Shown here: positions 1 to 10,116 of the stretch, in pieces
Layout: every line of letters starts with the position of its first letter
Numbering within the stretch: the first letter of the stretch is position 1
DNA from: Acrasis kona
Taxonomy: Eukaryota; Heterolobosea; Eutetramitea; Acrasida; Acrasidae
Reading direction: 5' to 3'
DNA length: 59,007 bases
Assembly (NCBI GenBank): GCA_026419775.2
Contig: JAOPGA020000237.1
Coordinates: forward strand, 1-59,007
Position numbers and translations under genes: made by a program
Notes under the pieces: model-generated
Seen by the model: the letters and a program-made list of their open reading frames with translations, nothing else
What the model was told of the DNA's origin: nothing
Database searches by the model: none

Positions 1-2
1 CA

Positions 3-3000
3 AAGGTCAAAGCGATTCCGAAGAATTTGACAAATAACAAGAGGGTTCAAAAACAACCTCGAAGATCCACCGCACAACGAACTAACCGTGAATCATCACA
101 AGACTCTAGATTTAATACTAATCATAATTCAGTGACTAGTCCAATGGTGAATACAAGAATGATCAAGAAGGAAAAACCAGTAAAACACAAAACAATAGGT
201 TTAGGTAATCTGGATAGGTTATTTGGAAGTAACAATCAAGTGGACAACACAAAGATCAAGGTTGTACCAAAAAATCTAAAAATGAACAAGGATAGTTTAG
301 ATTCGTCGTCAAAATCTGATAGCGTTAGACAAAGTGCCAAGCTATCTACAACCAATAACAGTCGTTCAGCATCAAGAAGAGGGGAAAAGAAATCGAATTC
401 AAGAGCACAAAAGAGTAGCAGAAGTCAAGCATCAGGTCAAGATAGATCTAGCAAAAACACATCTAGAAAAACAAGTGTTGCAACAAGAAACGCACCCAAA
501 AACAAGATTAGCAGATCTAATCTGAAACAAACACCCAAGAAAAAACCAGTCAAGCACGTAACGAAAGGATTAGGAAACTTGGATAGATTGTTTGGAAGCA
601 ACAACAAAGTAGATAACACAAAGATCAAAGCTGTGCCAAAGAATCTAACCAAGAACAAAGGGCATTCAAGCAGCACGAATTTAACATCCAGGAGAAACAA
701 ACCAGCTGCAAAATCATCCATAAAACAGAATGCTAGACAAGCGCAACAAGGAATAAATTCTAATGGAAAACAATCGTTACGTAGAGGAACAAGGTCCAAT
801 AGCAATGGATCTAGTAAGCAATCAAGATCATCTCCAAACAACAAGCGATCTATGGCAATGGTCAAATATAATCCAAACAAACAGAATCGATCAGGATTAC
901 AGCAATTGAAATCCCCAAACAGTTCTAAACGGACAGCAATTTCCACCAGAAATAATAGCAACAGGAGGTTGAATAACTACAAACAGCAACAAAAGCCAAA
1001 GTTGACCAACAACCGAAATGCACAAAGGACAAGAAAGTTACCAAATCGCAATAACAATGAACGCACACAACGAAAGTCTAATATTACAAAATCGGTAAAA
1101 AATCAATCTCCAGTTAGAACAAAGACTGCTCTAACAAAGAAGGTCAATACGAACAACAAATATTTGAGACAATCAAATTCACGTCGCCAACCAGCATCGA
1201 GAAGTCAGAAGAATTCATCTCCACTGCGCAGCAAATCACCTCCCACAAACTCTCGTAGTAATAAACGTCCATCCAAACCAAACTCTAAAAATCAATCAAG
1301 AACAAATAATGCTCGCAGGACATTACCCATTCATAAAAAATCAAATCCACTCGTCAGATCAACCACCAATAAATCCAACAAGAACCAACTAAAATCGTCC
1401 AAACCAAACCCACGCACACCAAAACTCAACAACAAATCAATTCCATCAAAACCAATCAACAAAAAGATTTCAAACAATAGATCCACTCGCTCAACAAAAA
1501 ACAAACCTTCCATCAAGTCATCACGTTACAAAACAAAAAAATACCAATCTCCATCATTAAACAAGAATCCAAAATCACCCATTCGATCGAACCAAAAGAG
1601 AAGGAAATTACCAACAAATAAGAATCAAATTACCAATAGAAAATCGAATCAAATGCGTGGAGTTAAACGTTCAGGCATTAATCAAAAACAGAGACCAAGA
1701 AAACAATCATCACCAGATCTAGCTAAAGCGTCGTCACGTAATAATAATCAACAACGACAACGTCGCGCTCGATCATCTCCTCCACGCAATAAGCAACAAA
1801 GAAGGTCATCATCGCCACCTCAGAGACAAGCACAATTGCGTAATAAAACATCATCGCCTCCACGTCCTACTAACAAACAATCACCACAACGTAAATTACC
1901 ATCGCCAGCACGTCTCTCACAATCTAATCAACGAGCAAGACAACAACGACCAACTCAACAACAAAAAAGAACAATACCTCGTCAGCAACAACAACCAAGA
2001 AGAAGGAACCAATTGTCTTTACCAACAGCTCCAGTTAAACAAAGACAACAACTGAGGAAATTAGCACCTCTTGCTCAGTCACCTCTTCTTCTTCGAAATA
2101 ATCAACAGAGAAGGTTGCCATCACCAAAACAACAAAAACCATCTCGACGTAATAACCAAAAACGATTGTCATCGCCACAACAAGGTCGTACCAAAGTATC
2201 GTCGCGTAATAACAATCAACAACGTAGAGCATCATCACAACGTCGTGCTCAATTACCTCCCTCACGCAATAATCAACAAAAACGATATTCATCTCCACAA
2301 ATACAATCGCCAACTCTGATACGACAACAAAGGAGGTCATCATCACCAATCGATACTCAACTACAAAAACAACAAATACAATCAAGAAGAGGTATGAGAT
2401 TTAATTCTAAAAACAAACAAATGTCACAAATGAACGGAAAAGATTCGAATCGACAAGGATCGGATCAATCGTCATCACAACAAGGAGAAGAAGCGATGGA
2501 AAGTAATGGCGGTGATAATCAACAACAACAAGTAGATGATCAATCTCAATCATCATCATCACAACAAGATAATGGTGTTGATTATAATCAACAACAACAA
2601 CCATCAATTGATGATAATCAATCACTACAACAAGAAATGAATTCTCGATATGAAAATCAACAAGATTCATTTGATCAACTACCACTTGATAACAACAATG
2701 ATCAATCACAACAATATGAAAATCAACAACAGGAGCAACAACAACCATTCGATCATATGAGCAATCAATCACAACAATCACTCGATAATGATCGACAAGA
2801 AATAGATGGTCAACAACAACCATTCGTAAATCAAGATCAACAATCGCCCTATAACAATCAATTACAAAATGATCAACGACAAGGATTAGATGATCAATAT
2901 TCAAATAACGATCAACAAGGATTAGATGATGGTCAATATGATAATCAATCACAACAATTACTTGTTGAAAATAATCAACCACAAGAATTAGATGATCAAT

Positions 3001-3629
3001 TCTCAAATAAAGAACAACAATTTAATGACAATCAATCATTCGATGATGATCGATCGCAACGATATGGTGATCAACAAGATGATCAATCGCCATCCTATAA
3101 TGATCAATTGCAGCAACAACAAGTTGAGTTCTCAAATAATGATCAATCACAACAACAAATGGATGATCAATATAACGACCAACAGGTACATTCATTTGAT
3201 AAAGATCAACAATCATTCGATGATCAATCTCAACAACTAGGAATTAACGATCAACAACAACAAGAATTGGGTCATGCTCAAAATGGATACGACGATAATC
3301 AATCACAGCAACTACCAAATCAATTCGACCAACAACAACAAGATCAAATTGTATTTGATGACCAACAATCATTCGATGATGGTAACCAACAACAACCATT
3401 TGCTCAATTTGATCAGCAATTATACAATGATGATAATCAACAACAACCAGCTGATCAATTTCAACCATCGTATGATGATAATCAACAACAAGATGTAGTT
3501 GATCAACAACAACAAGATGTAGTTGATCAACAACAATTGGATAATGTTGGATACGGTTATAATAACAATCGGTTACAAGATGGATATCAGGATGATTATA
3601 ATAACAACATGCTAGTTGATGTTTATTAA
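3..3629 (+). CDS. Giant low-complexity, charge-segregated protein (5' end outside window)
   Basis: The frame is open from base 3 with no ATG before the first repeat, so the N-terminus lies outside the window; about 1208 residues are visible, ending in TAA. Roughly the first 800 residues are rich in Ser, Arg, Lys, Asn and Gln with almost no acid; from about base 2440 the composition switches to Gln, Asp and Asn with almost no Lys or Arg. The N-terminal part carries a conserved motif (GLGNLDRLFGSNN followed by VDNTKIK and VPKNL) in two full copies and one cut copy. No signal peptide, membrane segment or enzyme domain is visible. The design, a basic and an acidic disordered half joined end to end, suits a scaffold, condensate or extracellular matrix component, but no function can be assigned. 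Confidence 0.75.
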   Translation, partial: KVKAIPKNLTNNKRVQKQPRRSTAQRTNRESSQDSRFNTNHNSVTSPMVNTRMIKKEKPVKHKTIGLGNLDRLFGSNNQVDNTKIKVVPKNLKMNKDSLDSSSKSDSVRQSAKLSTTNNSRSASRRGEKKSNSRAQKSSRSQASGQDRSSKNTSRKTSVATRNAPKNKISRSNLKQTPKKKPVKHVTKGLGNLDRLFGSNNKVDNTKIKAVPKNLTKNKGHSSSTNLTSRRNKPAAKSSIKQNARQAQQGINSNGKQSLRRGTRSNSNGSSKQSRSSPNNKRSMAMVKYNPNKQNRSGLQQLKSPNSSKRTAISTRNNSNRRLNNYKQQQKPKLTNNRNAQRTRKLPNRNNNERTQRKSNITKSVKNQSPVRTKTALTKKVNTNNKYLRQSNSRRQPASRSQKNSSPLRSKSPPTNSRSNKRPSKPNSKNQSRTNNARRTLPIHKKSNPLVRSTTNKSNKNQLKSSKPNPRTPKLNNKSIPSKPINKKISNNRSTRSTKNKPSIKSSRYKTKKYQSPSLNKNPKSPIRSNQKRRKLPTNKNQITNRKSNQMRGVKRSGINQKQRPRKQSSPDLAKASSRNNNQQRQRRARSSPPRNKQQRRSSSPPQRQAQLRNKTSSPPRPTNKQSPQRKLPSPARLSQSNQRARQQRPTQQQKRTIPRQQQQPRRRNQLSLPTAPVKQRQQLRKLAPLAQSPLLLRNNQQRRLPSPKQQKPSRRNNQKRLSSPQQGRTKVSSRNNNQQRRASSQRRAQLPPSRNNQQKRYSSPQIQSPTLIRQQRRSSSPIDTQLQKQQIQSRRGMRFNSKNKQMSQMNGKDSNRQGSDQSSSQQGEEAMESNGGDNQQQQVDDQSQSSSSQQDNGVDYNQQQQPSIDDNQSLQQEMNSRYENQQDSFDQLPLDNNNDQSQQYENQQQEQQQPFDHMSNQSQQSLDNDRQEIDGQQQPFVNQDQQSPYNNQLQNDQRQGLDDQYSNNDQQGLDDGQYDNQSQQLLVENNQPQELDDQFSNKEQQFNDNQSFDDDRSQRYGDQQDDQSPSYNDQLQQQQVEFSNNDQSQQQMDDQYNDQQVHSFDKDQQSFDDQSQQLGINDQQQQELGHAQNGYDDNQSQQLPNQFDQQQQDQIVFDDQQSFDDGNQQQPFAQFDQQLYNDDNQQQPADQFQPSYDDNQQQDVVDQQQQDVVDQQQLDNVGYGYNNNRLQDGYQDDYNNNMLVDVY
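165..662 (+). repeat. Repeated 42-residue motif inside the low-complexity protein
   Basis: Two full copies of a roughly 42-residue unit lie at 165-290 and 537-662, starting with a KPVKH box, then GLGNLDRLFGSNN, VDNTKIK and VPKNL. The tail of a third copy is cut by the window start (bases 3-47). Between the copies the sequence is unordered Ser/Arg/Asn-rich, so the unit is the only conserved element in this half of the protein. It may be a short linear binding motif. Confidence 0.8.
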
Positions 3630-3996
3630 TTATGGTTCTTAATAAAATGATGTTCTCCGCTTAGATTGTTTTCTTTGTTTTGTGGTTCAACTTTTCATGA
3701 ATGTGAATTAGGGGGATGGTATCATGGAATGTAACCATGACCCTTTTTAATACGACGGTGCAATACAAACAGAAGCTTGTGTGCGAACAAAAATTGGATT
3801 AAAACCATTAACTAATAGTCTATAAATATCGTTTTTTTGCGTACTTTGGTCAAGAAGTCAAGCGATTCACAAATGAACTTTTTTCAAAAAAAGTCAAGTT
3901 CAATCTATTTTTTTCTGCACGTACTTTCCATACTTTAACAAAAAATGAATTCTGCGTCTATTAAAAGACTGATTTTGACATGTTGACCCTCAAAAA
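3630..3996. other. Intergenic region, no gene seen
   Basis: AT-rich spacer between the low-complexity gene and the GMC oxidoreductase. AATAAA-like sequence follows the upstream stop codon (around 3638) and a TATAAATA stretch lies at about 3821, a possible promoter element for the downstream gene. No ORF or RNA gene recognised. Confidence 0.5.
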
Positions 3997-6495
3997 ATGA
4001 AAACAACACACGCAACAAACACTGTATTGCTGTTTCTAATAGCATATACATTTGCACAATACGATTTGATATTCATCGGAGCAGGCACAGCAAGCAGCAT
4101 CGCATTAACTCGTCTCGTCACGCGGTTTCCGGAGAAGAAGATATTACTAATAGAAGCTGGACAAGGAGAAGCCTACCGTGTTGGTGGAAGAGATTTTCCA
4201 CCTTATGCACAAAACCAAAGACAAACAACATACGTAGACGTTCCAGGAGAGTACTGCAGCATCCCATGGACCACGCTCGGAGACCAATATAAAATCAAAG
4301 AAACACCATTTACGTGGCAGGGAATGGCAATTGGTGGAAACTCCCAATTTAATGGCATGCTGTTTCAGAGTGCCACACAAGAAGACATGAACAAATGGCC
4401 AACAGGTTGGAAGTTTAATGACTTAAAACCCTACTTTGAACGAGTAATGACCAAGACAAAAGTTGCACCCACCATGTCCACTGACAAGTTAAATTATCAG
4501 ACTGGCATTGCCGATGCCTTTCGTTCTACTTTCAATCAATTGGGAATGTTAGAAAAAAATACTTCCATTTTATCTGATGACATTGGCAACGTTCCTTTCG
4601 GTTACTTTAGCAGACCATACCTTGTAAGTGATGGTAACGGTCAAAGGGGTGGTGTCGTGGATGCATACCTGTCAAACATCATTGGTGTGGACGGAAGGAG
4701 TAAATATTCAAATTTGGATATCACAACATTATCCAAGGTTAGCAAAATTGTAATCGACAATAACGGCAGGGCGACTGGTGTCGAATATTTCACCAGAACA
4801 TCTCGTATGGACGTGTCAGACCCATCCATTCAAGGTTCATTCCGTTCAGCATCACTCAACAGCAACGGCAGAGTCATCTTGGGTGCCGGTGCAATGATTG
4901 ACACCAAACTATTATACGTATCAGGTGTCGGTCCGAAAGGCAGCGAAAGCTCTATCGGACCTAACTTGTCCTTCAAAATCAACAATCCCGCCGTCGGTCA
5001 AAGTTTTAGTGACCACATTGGCATCCAACTAGGTATTCATTATCAAGGGTCAGCCAACTTTAACTACAACGACCGCAGCCCCAACAATCCAGACATTATC
5101 AAATTTTTAAACGAAAGAAAAGGTCCTTTCACTCAATACCTACCAGTCTTGTTCGCTCACATCAAGAGCAAACCAAGTTTATCCAGACCAAACATTGAAA
5201 TCATGATAAATCCTTCTGGCGTAGGTGGCTACGACTCGAATGTGAACGCTCCTAATAATTTCCAAGTCATGTTGATTCACATGAGTCAAAAAGGAAAAAC
5301 AAGATTAACGCTCGACGGTAACGGTGCCGTCAATTATCCAAGCGTCTACTTTACTAATCAAGACGATCTCGAAGATATGGTAGATGCCTTGTATATTTTC
5401 TTGAATACCATTCTTCCAAAAAATCCATCACTCGGTGTCAATTTTGGTCCAGGTGGTTATTCTCATCCAAATTTAAATCCTGCAAATAAAAATGATTGTA
5501 GGGCTTATATCACGGGTGGAGAACAAATGTTTGGTATTAGTTACTCTAAAATGATCATGAATCATTTCACTGGTACCGTTCCTCTCATTCAAGATGCATC
5601 ACAGGGTGGCGTAGATCCTCAATCACTTCTAGTGAGAGGTACGTCCAACATTCACGTTGTGGACGCTTCCATCTATCCAGGATCGTTATCTGCTCATCCA
5701 GTCGCCACTGTTATGGCTGGTGCAGAACGCGCATCGGATTTGTTAATTGATCTGATGGATGATGAAGTATCTGTTACCGTGAAACCATCGACCCCCACGA
5801 CGACAACTGCTCCTTCTTCTCAACCAACCACTACTGCTGGACCTTACAGAACGGATTGTTGGACATGCCACCCTGGTTATTCTCATTATTGGGAGTTGGG
5901 TTACACCACTCCTACCAATGGAGATACATGTCAATGCATTTTGATCCCTACAGCAGCTCTTGAAACTGCTACTACATCTCCCACCACTACGCCCTCCCCT
6001 ACTACAACTGCAGCTCCTACCACAACTGTAGCTCCTACCACAACTAGAGCTCCTACCACCACGCCATCTCCTACTACAACTAGAGCTCCTACCACCACAT
6101 CGCCACCTACAACCGCACCTACAAACACTCCTGGACCTTACAGGACGGATTGTTGGACATGCCACCCTGGTTATTCTCATTATTGGGAGTTGGGTTACAC
6201 CACTCCTACCAACGGAGATACATGTCAATGTATGCCCACAACTACCACAAATATTCCGCACCGAACTGATTGTTGGACATGCCACCCTGGTTATTCTCAT
6301 TATTGGGAGATGGGTTATACTTCGCCACCTAACGGTGATTCATGTCAATGTGTACCAAACTCAAGGTCATTAGCATCAAAACAAGAGTTGATAAAGGAGA
6401 AAATAGAACAGGCGCAAACATCTGGTGCATCTCTGCATGCGTTCTTTGTGGCAGTTTTGTGTCTTATTTTAGGCGTTGGTGCGATTCTAGTATAA
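3997..6495 (+). CDS. Secreted GMC-family FAD oxidoreductase with three Cys modules and GPI-type tail
   Basis: 832 residues, single exon. A signal peptide (about 1-21) is followed by the FAD dinucleotide-binding fold (DLIFIGAGTASSIALTR and the acidic end LLIEAG) and a complete GMC oxidoreductase fold to about residue 590. The usual catalytic pair is present: H523 in NHFTGT and H567 in SAHPVATVMAGAERASDL. These enzymes oxidise alcohols or sugars using FAD and O2. After the enzyme come mucin-like Thr/Pro linkers and three copies of a 30-residue Cys module (DCWTCHPGYSHYWELGYT, then DTCQC). The last 22 residues are hydrophobic with no cytoplasmic tail, as in a GPI-anchor signal. The likely site is the cell surface or matrix; the substrate is unknown. 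Confidence 0.88.
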   Translation: MKTTHATNTVLLFLIAYTFAQYDLIFIGAGTASSIALTRLVTRFPEKKILLIEAGQGEAYRVGGRDFPPYAQNQRQTTYVDVPGEYCSIPWTTLGDQYKIKETPFTWQGMAIGGNSQFNGMLFQSATQEDMNKWPTGWKFNDLKPYFERVMTKTKVAPTMSTDKLNYQTGIADAFRSTFNQLGMLEKNTSILSDDIGNVPFGYFSRPYLVSDGNGQRGGVVDAYLSNIIGVDGRSKYSNLDITTLSKVSKIVIDNNGRATGVEYFTRTSRMDVSDPSIQGSFRSASLNSNGRVILGAGAMIDTKLLYVSGVGPKGSESSIGPNLSFKINNPAVGQSFSDHIGIQLGIHYQGSANFNYNDRSPNNPDIIKFLNERKGPFTQYLPVLFAHIKSKPSLSRPNIEIMINPSGVGGYDSNVNAPNNFQVMLIHMSQKGKTRLTLDGNGAVNYPSVYFTNQDDLEDMVDALYIFLNTILPKNPSLGVNFGPGGYSHPNLNPANKNDCRAYITGGEQMFGISYSKMIMNHFTGTVPLIQDASQGGVDPQSLLVRGTSNIHVVDASIYPGSLSAHPVATVMAGAERASDLLIDLMDDEVSVTVKPSTPTTTTAPSSQPTTTAGPYRTDCWTCHPGYSHYWELGYTTPTNGDTCQCILIPTAALETATTSPTTTPSPTTTAAPTTTVAPTTTRAPTTTPSPTTTRAPTTTSPPTTAPTNTPGPYRTDCWTCHPGYSHYWELGYTTPTNGDTCQCMPTTTTNIPHRTDCWTCHPGYSHYWEMGYTSPPNGDSCQCVPNSRSLASKQELIKEKIEQAQTSGASLHAFFVAVLCLILGVGAILV
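5838..6353 (+). repeat. Three copies of a Cys-rich module (DCWTCHPGYSHYWELGYT...)
   Basis: The modules lie at about 5838-5938, 6135-6230 and 6258-6353. Each has four Cys (CxxC, then CxC) and a run of aromatic residues. Copies 1 and 2 are almost identical at the DNA level, including synonymous positions, which points to recent duplication or gene conversion; copy 3 has a few changes. Linkers of varying length made of APTTT/SPTTT units separate them. The pattern resembles a small carbohydrate- or matrix-binding domain, but I do not recognise the family. Confidence 0.8.
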
Positions 6496-6768
6496 TAAAA
6501 TGAATTCTTACTTTAGTGTCATGTTTATTTTATTTTTAGAAATTACCCATATTTGGTGGATGAAATGCATAAATGGTCAGTTTTAACTTGGTTGATGGAT
6601 TAATCAATTCCCCATACAATGATGTTTATCCAAATTTTGTTTGTTGTGGATGATTCAGCCGAGTTTGGGAATGGAGGATTTGGTAATCTCGGATTGACGT
6701 CTTACGAATCGGCAACTCGGAATTTTCTAAACTCAAAGGAAACTAATTTGTTAATAAGGGAAGGTTGG

Positions 6769-6775
6769 TATAAAA
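6769..6775 (+). promoter_or_regulatory. Possible TATA box
   Basis: TATAAAA lies 22 bases upstream of the ATG at 6791. The position is close for a TATA box and would leave almost no 5' UTR. Weak support. Confidence 0.3.
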
Positions 6776-6790
6776 GAAATCATATTTAGA

Positions 6791-7258
6791 ATGAAGCCAA
6801 CACATAACACACCAGGCTCCGAAAACATAATTCCATACATTAATTATGTTCTGAGAGAAGAGAGTTTGGAGGATTTGACCGTAATAGGATTGCAGAGAGA
6901 AAACATTCCAATCCAGTCCGAAGCCATTTCAACAGTTACATTTACAACTGAAGACATGCAAGTCTTGCATTCACAGAACACAAAACCTCAACAAAATACA
7001 CATACATTTGTAAGTGCCACTCAGTCAAACTTACCCAACATGAATGCACATACAAGTGGCAGTGAATCAACTACAAATGTACACTGCAGAAAGAATTCGA
7101 CAGAATCCAGCCCGCAACAGGGCAAATACCAAGTTAAGGGGTTTTCAGAATATATTCCAAATAAGAAGTCCTCCATTCCTCACACAGGAAGAATGTACAT
7201 GGCAAAACATCAGGTTCCGAAGCCCAAACACACAGAAGACGATAAGAACCACCCATAA
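6791..7258 (+). CDS. Small hypothetical protein
   Basis: 155-residue ORF opening with ATG and ending TAA, with a TATAAAA just upstream and an AATAAA in the trailer near 7304. The product is hydrophilic, rich in Thr, Ser, Asn and His, with no signal peptide, membrane segment or recognised motif. It may be a real short gene or a chance ORF; the length and the flanking signals make it worth listing. Confidence 0.4.
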   Translation: MKPTHNTPGSENIIPYINYVLREESLEDLTVIGLQRENIPIQSEAISTVTFTTEDMQVLHSQNTKPQQNTHTFVSATQSNLPNMNAHTSGSESTTNVHCRKNSTESSPQQGKYQVKGFSEYIPNKKSSIPHTGRMYMAKHQVPKPKHTEDDKNHP

Positions 7259-7836
7259 TGGATGGAAACTACAAATTATTATCACCTTAAGTGCAAGATA
7301 ATAACAATAAAAAGATTGCAAACACCATATGTTTATCATTACCTTTAATGTAGCATGAACTCGTCGTGTAAAGAATAACACCTTAATAGACTATCACCAC
7401 TATATTTGAAGGAAACCTCATTGCTTTAAATGGGAATACAATCATGTTCTAGTAAACTTGATGTTCTAGTGCACTATCTATTCGTTAATGGTTATCATCC
7501 TCTGTAGATATTTCGATTAGCAAGGTCGCGTAAAGCGTTATTTATAACCGTATACATGGGCAATTGATTGTATAACCGAGATGTGAATTTATTAAATTAT
7601 ACATAATTAGGTCTGGCGACAGGCGATTACACGTATATAGACTATAATATAGTACTTGGATAAGCCCTTACGAGTTAACCAAGATGGTTTGAATAAAATG
7701 TGATTACTTTTTAACCACGACCAAATGACATTCTCAAACCAATAAACCTTCTTTCTACTCAGACAAGATCAAGTAAAATTAATCTCAGATGCTGGAACAT
7801 TTTACAAACAAATTGTAAGTGTTTACTCAACCTCAA
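7259..7836. other. Intergenic region, no gene seen
   Basis: AT-rich spacer with many stops in all frames. An upstream noncoding exon for the next gene is possible, because TCTCAG directly precedes an ATG at 7789 and a GTAAGT lies at 7815. Nothing else is recognised. Confidence 0.4.
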
Positions 7837-8629
7837 ATGCATTTTGAACACACATTTAATGATTACCAACAAACATACAAGCACGAAGGACGCGTGCGGT
7901 CTGATGTTATAGAACTAACAAACTCTTACAACACTTTGACAACAAGCATAAGAGAGCTCACAAGTTCGTCCAAGTCAATGTTTTTTATTTTTAAACGTGG
8001 TAAACAGATGATGCAGGCGTTGACATAAATGTAGTCTCCATTAATGGTACAATTCCCATCCAGCACAGAGATGCTACATACTATATACCATTGGACATTT
8101 ACATCACTTACGATTATCCATCCGAGAAACCCTTGTGCTTTGTTGTAGCACTTCGTGGTAATAAATATAGATCTATTACTTTTATAACAACACAGGAATG
8201 AACATTGTACCAAGCCATAAATATGTGGACACAAGCGGAAAATGCTACCACCACTACCTAAGTAATGTGAGTCGTTAGTCATGTTTTTCTAATACAATGT
8301 AGTGGACATTCAATTCAAACCTCAAGCAGCTTGTTGAAAACTTGTCGATCGCATTCAGTGAAATGCCTCCACTCTACCAGGGATATCAAACACAAAACTC
8401 AACAGTCACACAGCCTCAAAATCCTACTAGAACCAATCCATCAGCACCCCCCTCTACAGAACCCACCGAAGCACCAACGTGCGTAATTTGTCTGGATGCC
8501 TCAAGAACACATGCTTGCCTTCCTTGCGGTCATCGTGTATTATGCGAAAGGTGCTCAAGACTTTTAAGGGATAACAAATGTCCAGTATGTAGAGAAACTG
8601 TTGAGTATGTTGCAAAGATTTACGATTGA
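7837..8629 (+). CDS. UEV-domain (TSG101-type) protein with C-terminal RING finger
   Basis: Four exons: 7837-7999, 8035-8157, 8196-8266, 8303-8629; introns of 35, 38 and 36 bases; 227 residues; all phases agree. Residues 1-145 form a ubiquitin E2 variant domain as in TSG101/Vps23: the N-terminal helix (RVRSDVIELTNSYNTL), then NGTIPIQHRDATYYIPLDIY, DYPSEKPLCFVV, SHKYVDTSGKCYHHYLSNW, ending EMPPLYQGY. No catalytic Cys is seen, as expected for a UEV. A Pro/Thr-rich linker leads to a C3HC4 RING (CVICLDASRTHACLPCGH, CERC, CPVC). TSG101 binds ubiquitin and P(T/S)AP motifs in ESCRT-I; this protein lacks the coiled-coil and steadiness box and carries a RING instead, so it is probably an E3 ligase that reads ubiquitin or ESCRT cargo. 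It converges with the next gene, 45 bases apart. Confidence 0.82.
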
Positions 8630-8674
8630 AATAAAAGTATCACACTTTGACTGTATTATGATGTATTTGTTGTT

Positions 8675-10116
8675 TTAATAATAAATCGGAATACACGTTT
8701 GGACTTTTGATCTACAAACAGGACAAGTCGAATCTTTAATTACAACAGAAATACAAGACTCACACAAGGTCAAGTGTCCACAAGGCACACAAGCATGACT
8801 CTTATGACGCTCTAAACATACAACGCACAAACTACTCTCCTTTGCTTCTTTGCTCTCTTTATTAACAACATTCTTTACTTTTAATTCATAGTCTGGCAAC
8901 AATCCACACCTTGCCTTCTTAATGATTAGCGACCTCAACTCTTCAATTTGTGTCTTCAAGATTAATTTGTTTTGTTTCAACTTGTTAATGTTTTCCGCAG
9001 TAATGTGGCCCTGTGTGTCTTCTTTTGACTCGATGGCCATTAGTTTGAAACGTAGTAGCATTTTTTGATTTTCGTTGAGTGACTCAATGTGAGAGTTCAT
9101 TTTTGTCATTAATTCTTCCAAAACTTGTCTTTCGCTAGAGATCGGAACGATGATTTCCTTGTATTGTGTCGATAAAACTTCCTTTCGGGCCTCCCTGCTC
9201 TCCTTTAATAATTTCTGGCAAATGTCTTTTGAGAGGGACTCAATGTCGAATATGGACTCATCGAGCTGCGATAAACTTCTATAGGCCGATTGGTTGGTTC
9301 CTTTTAATTGTGTGAATAAGCAGTCCCTGCTCCTAACGTGCTCTAACGTGGCCGTTCCATCAATTATTCTTTTCGTAAGGTCATTTTGCATCTGTTGGAA
9401 TTCTTTGCTAAGGTCTATGGATTTATCGTATAAGCTGAAGGAGTCGTCCGATAATTTGAGGACTTGAAGTACTTCTTGCAGGGACACTGAATTCATATTT
9501 ACTTTTGGTTTTTTTAATTGTGAAAGTTCCTTCTGGAGAATTTGTATCGTTTCGTTTGCTTTTTGTAATTGAGCAGTGCGATCTTCTAGTTCATTGGTGA
9601 GGAGAATGATTGGATTTGTGGTAGTTTGTAGAACTGGTTTTGAGTGAGTGGTTAGTAGTGAGTATACGGCGGGCCTTTTGTTTTTTTGTGATATTATAAG
9701 CGGCGTTTCACCTTTCTAGTCGAATGTAAAGTTAAAGAGGCGAATTTGAATTACGTGATTGGCAATATTTACATCACCCCCTCCATCTAACAGTAACGTT
9801 ACTACTTTAATATTTCCGTTCGATGCCGCTAAATGCAATGGGGCGTTTCCAGTCTTTTCCTTAGTTTAAGTAAAATTGTCACTCCTTACTTTGTTCTGAA
9901 CATTAGGGCTTGCCTTTTGGGATAGAAGATATTCAACTACTTTGTTGTTCCCAGCTGCGGAGGCATGATGTAATAACGTCCATAGATTCTTAATGTTTTA
10001 GATTAAATTGGCGAGGCTCTTACATCATCGCAATGATCCACACCGTACATTTGAATTTTTGATGACACGGACGCCACTGTCATTGTCCGCTGTTCCGCAA
10101 GTGGTGTGTTTGTCAT
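8675..10116 (-). CDS. Ankyrin-repeat, coiled-coil, RING-finger protein (probable E3 ligase)
   Basis: Four exons: 10116-10024, 9988-9890, 9859-9755, 9715-8675; introns 35, 30 and 39 bases; 445 residues, all phases consistent. About three ankyrin repeats occupy residues 30-115 (NLWTLLHHASAAGNNKVVEY; GNAPLHLAASNGNIKVVTLL; KGETPLIISQ), with repeat borders near the introns. A long coiled coil follows (about 150-380), then a C-terminal RING (CVVCLERHKSHACVPCGH, CESC, CPVC). Ankyrin repeats would select a substrate and the RING would recruit an E2. The start was chosen as the first ATG of the open first exon; there is an in-frame ATG 11 codons later. The RING closely resembles that of the convergent UEV gene. 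Confidence 0.82.

Noticed and set aside
2407-3006. Minus-strand ORF of about 199 codons opposite the Gln/Asp-rich tail
   Set aside because: The complement of CAA/GAT repeats makes a Val/Asp/His/Ile-rich artefact with no independent start signals.
7837-8629. Reading the UEV pieces as separate frameshifted ORFs (pseudogene)
   Set aside because: Each break has proper GT-AG ends with lengths of 35-38 bases, and the joined phases give an unbroken UEV domain, so introns explain it.
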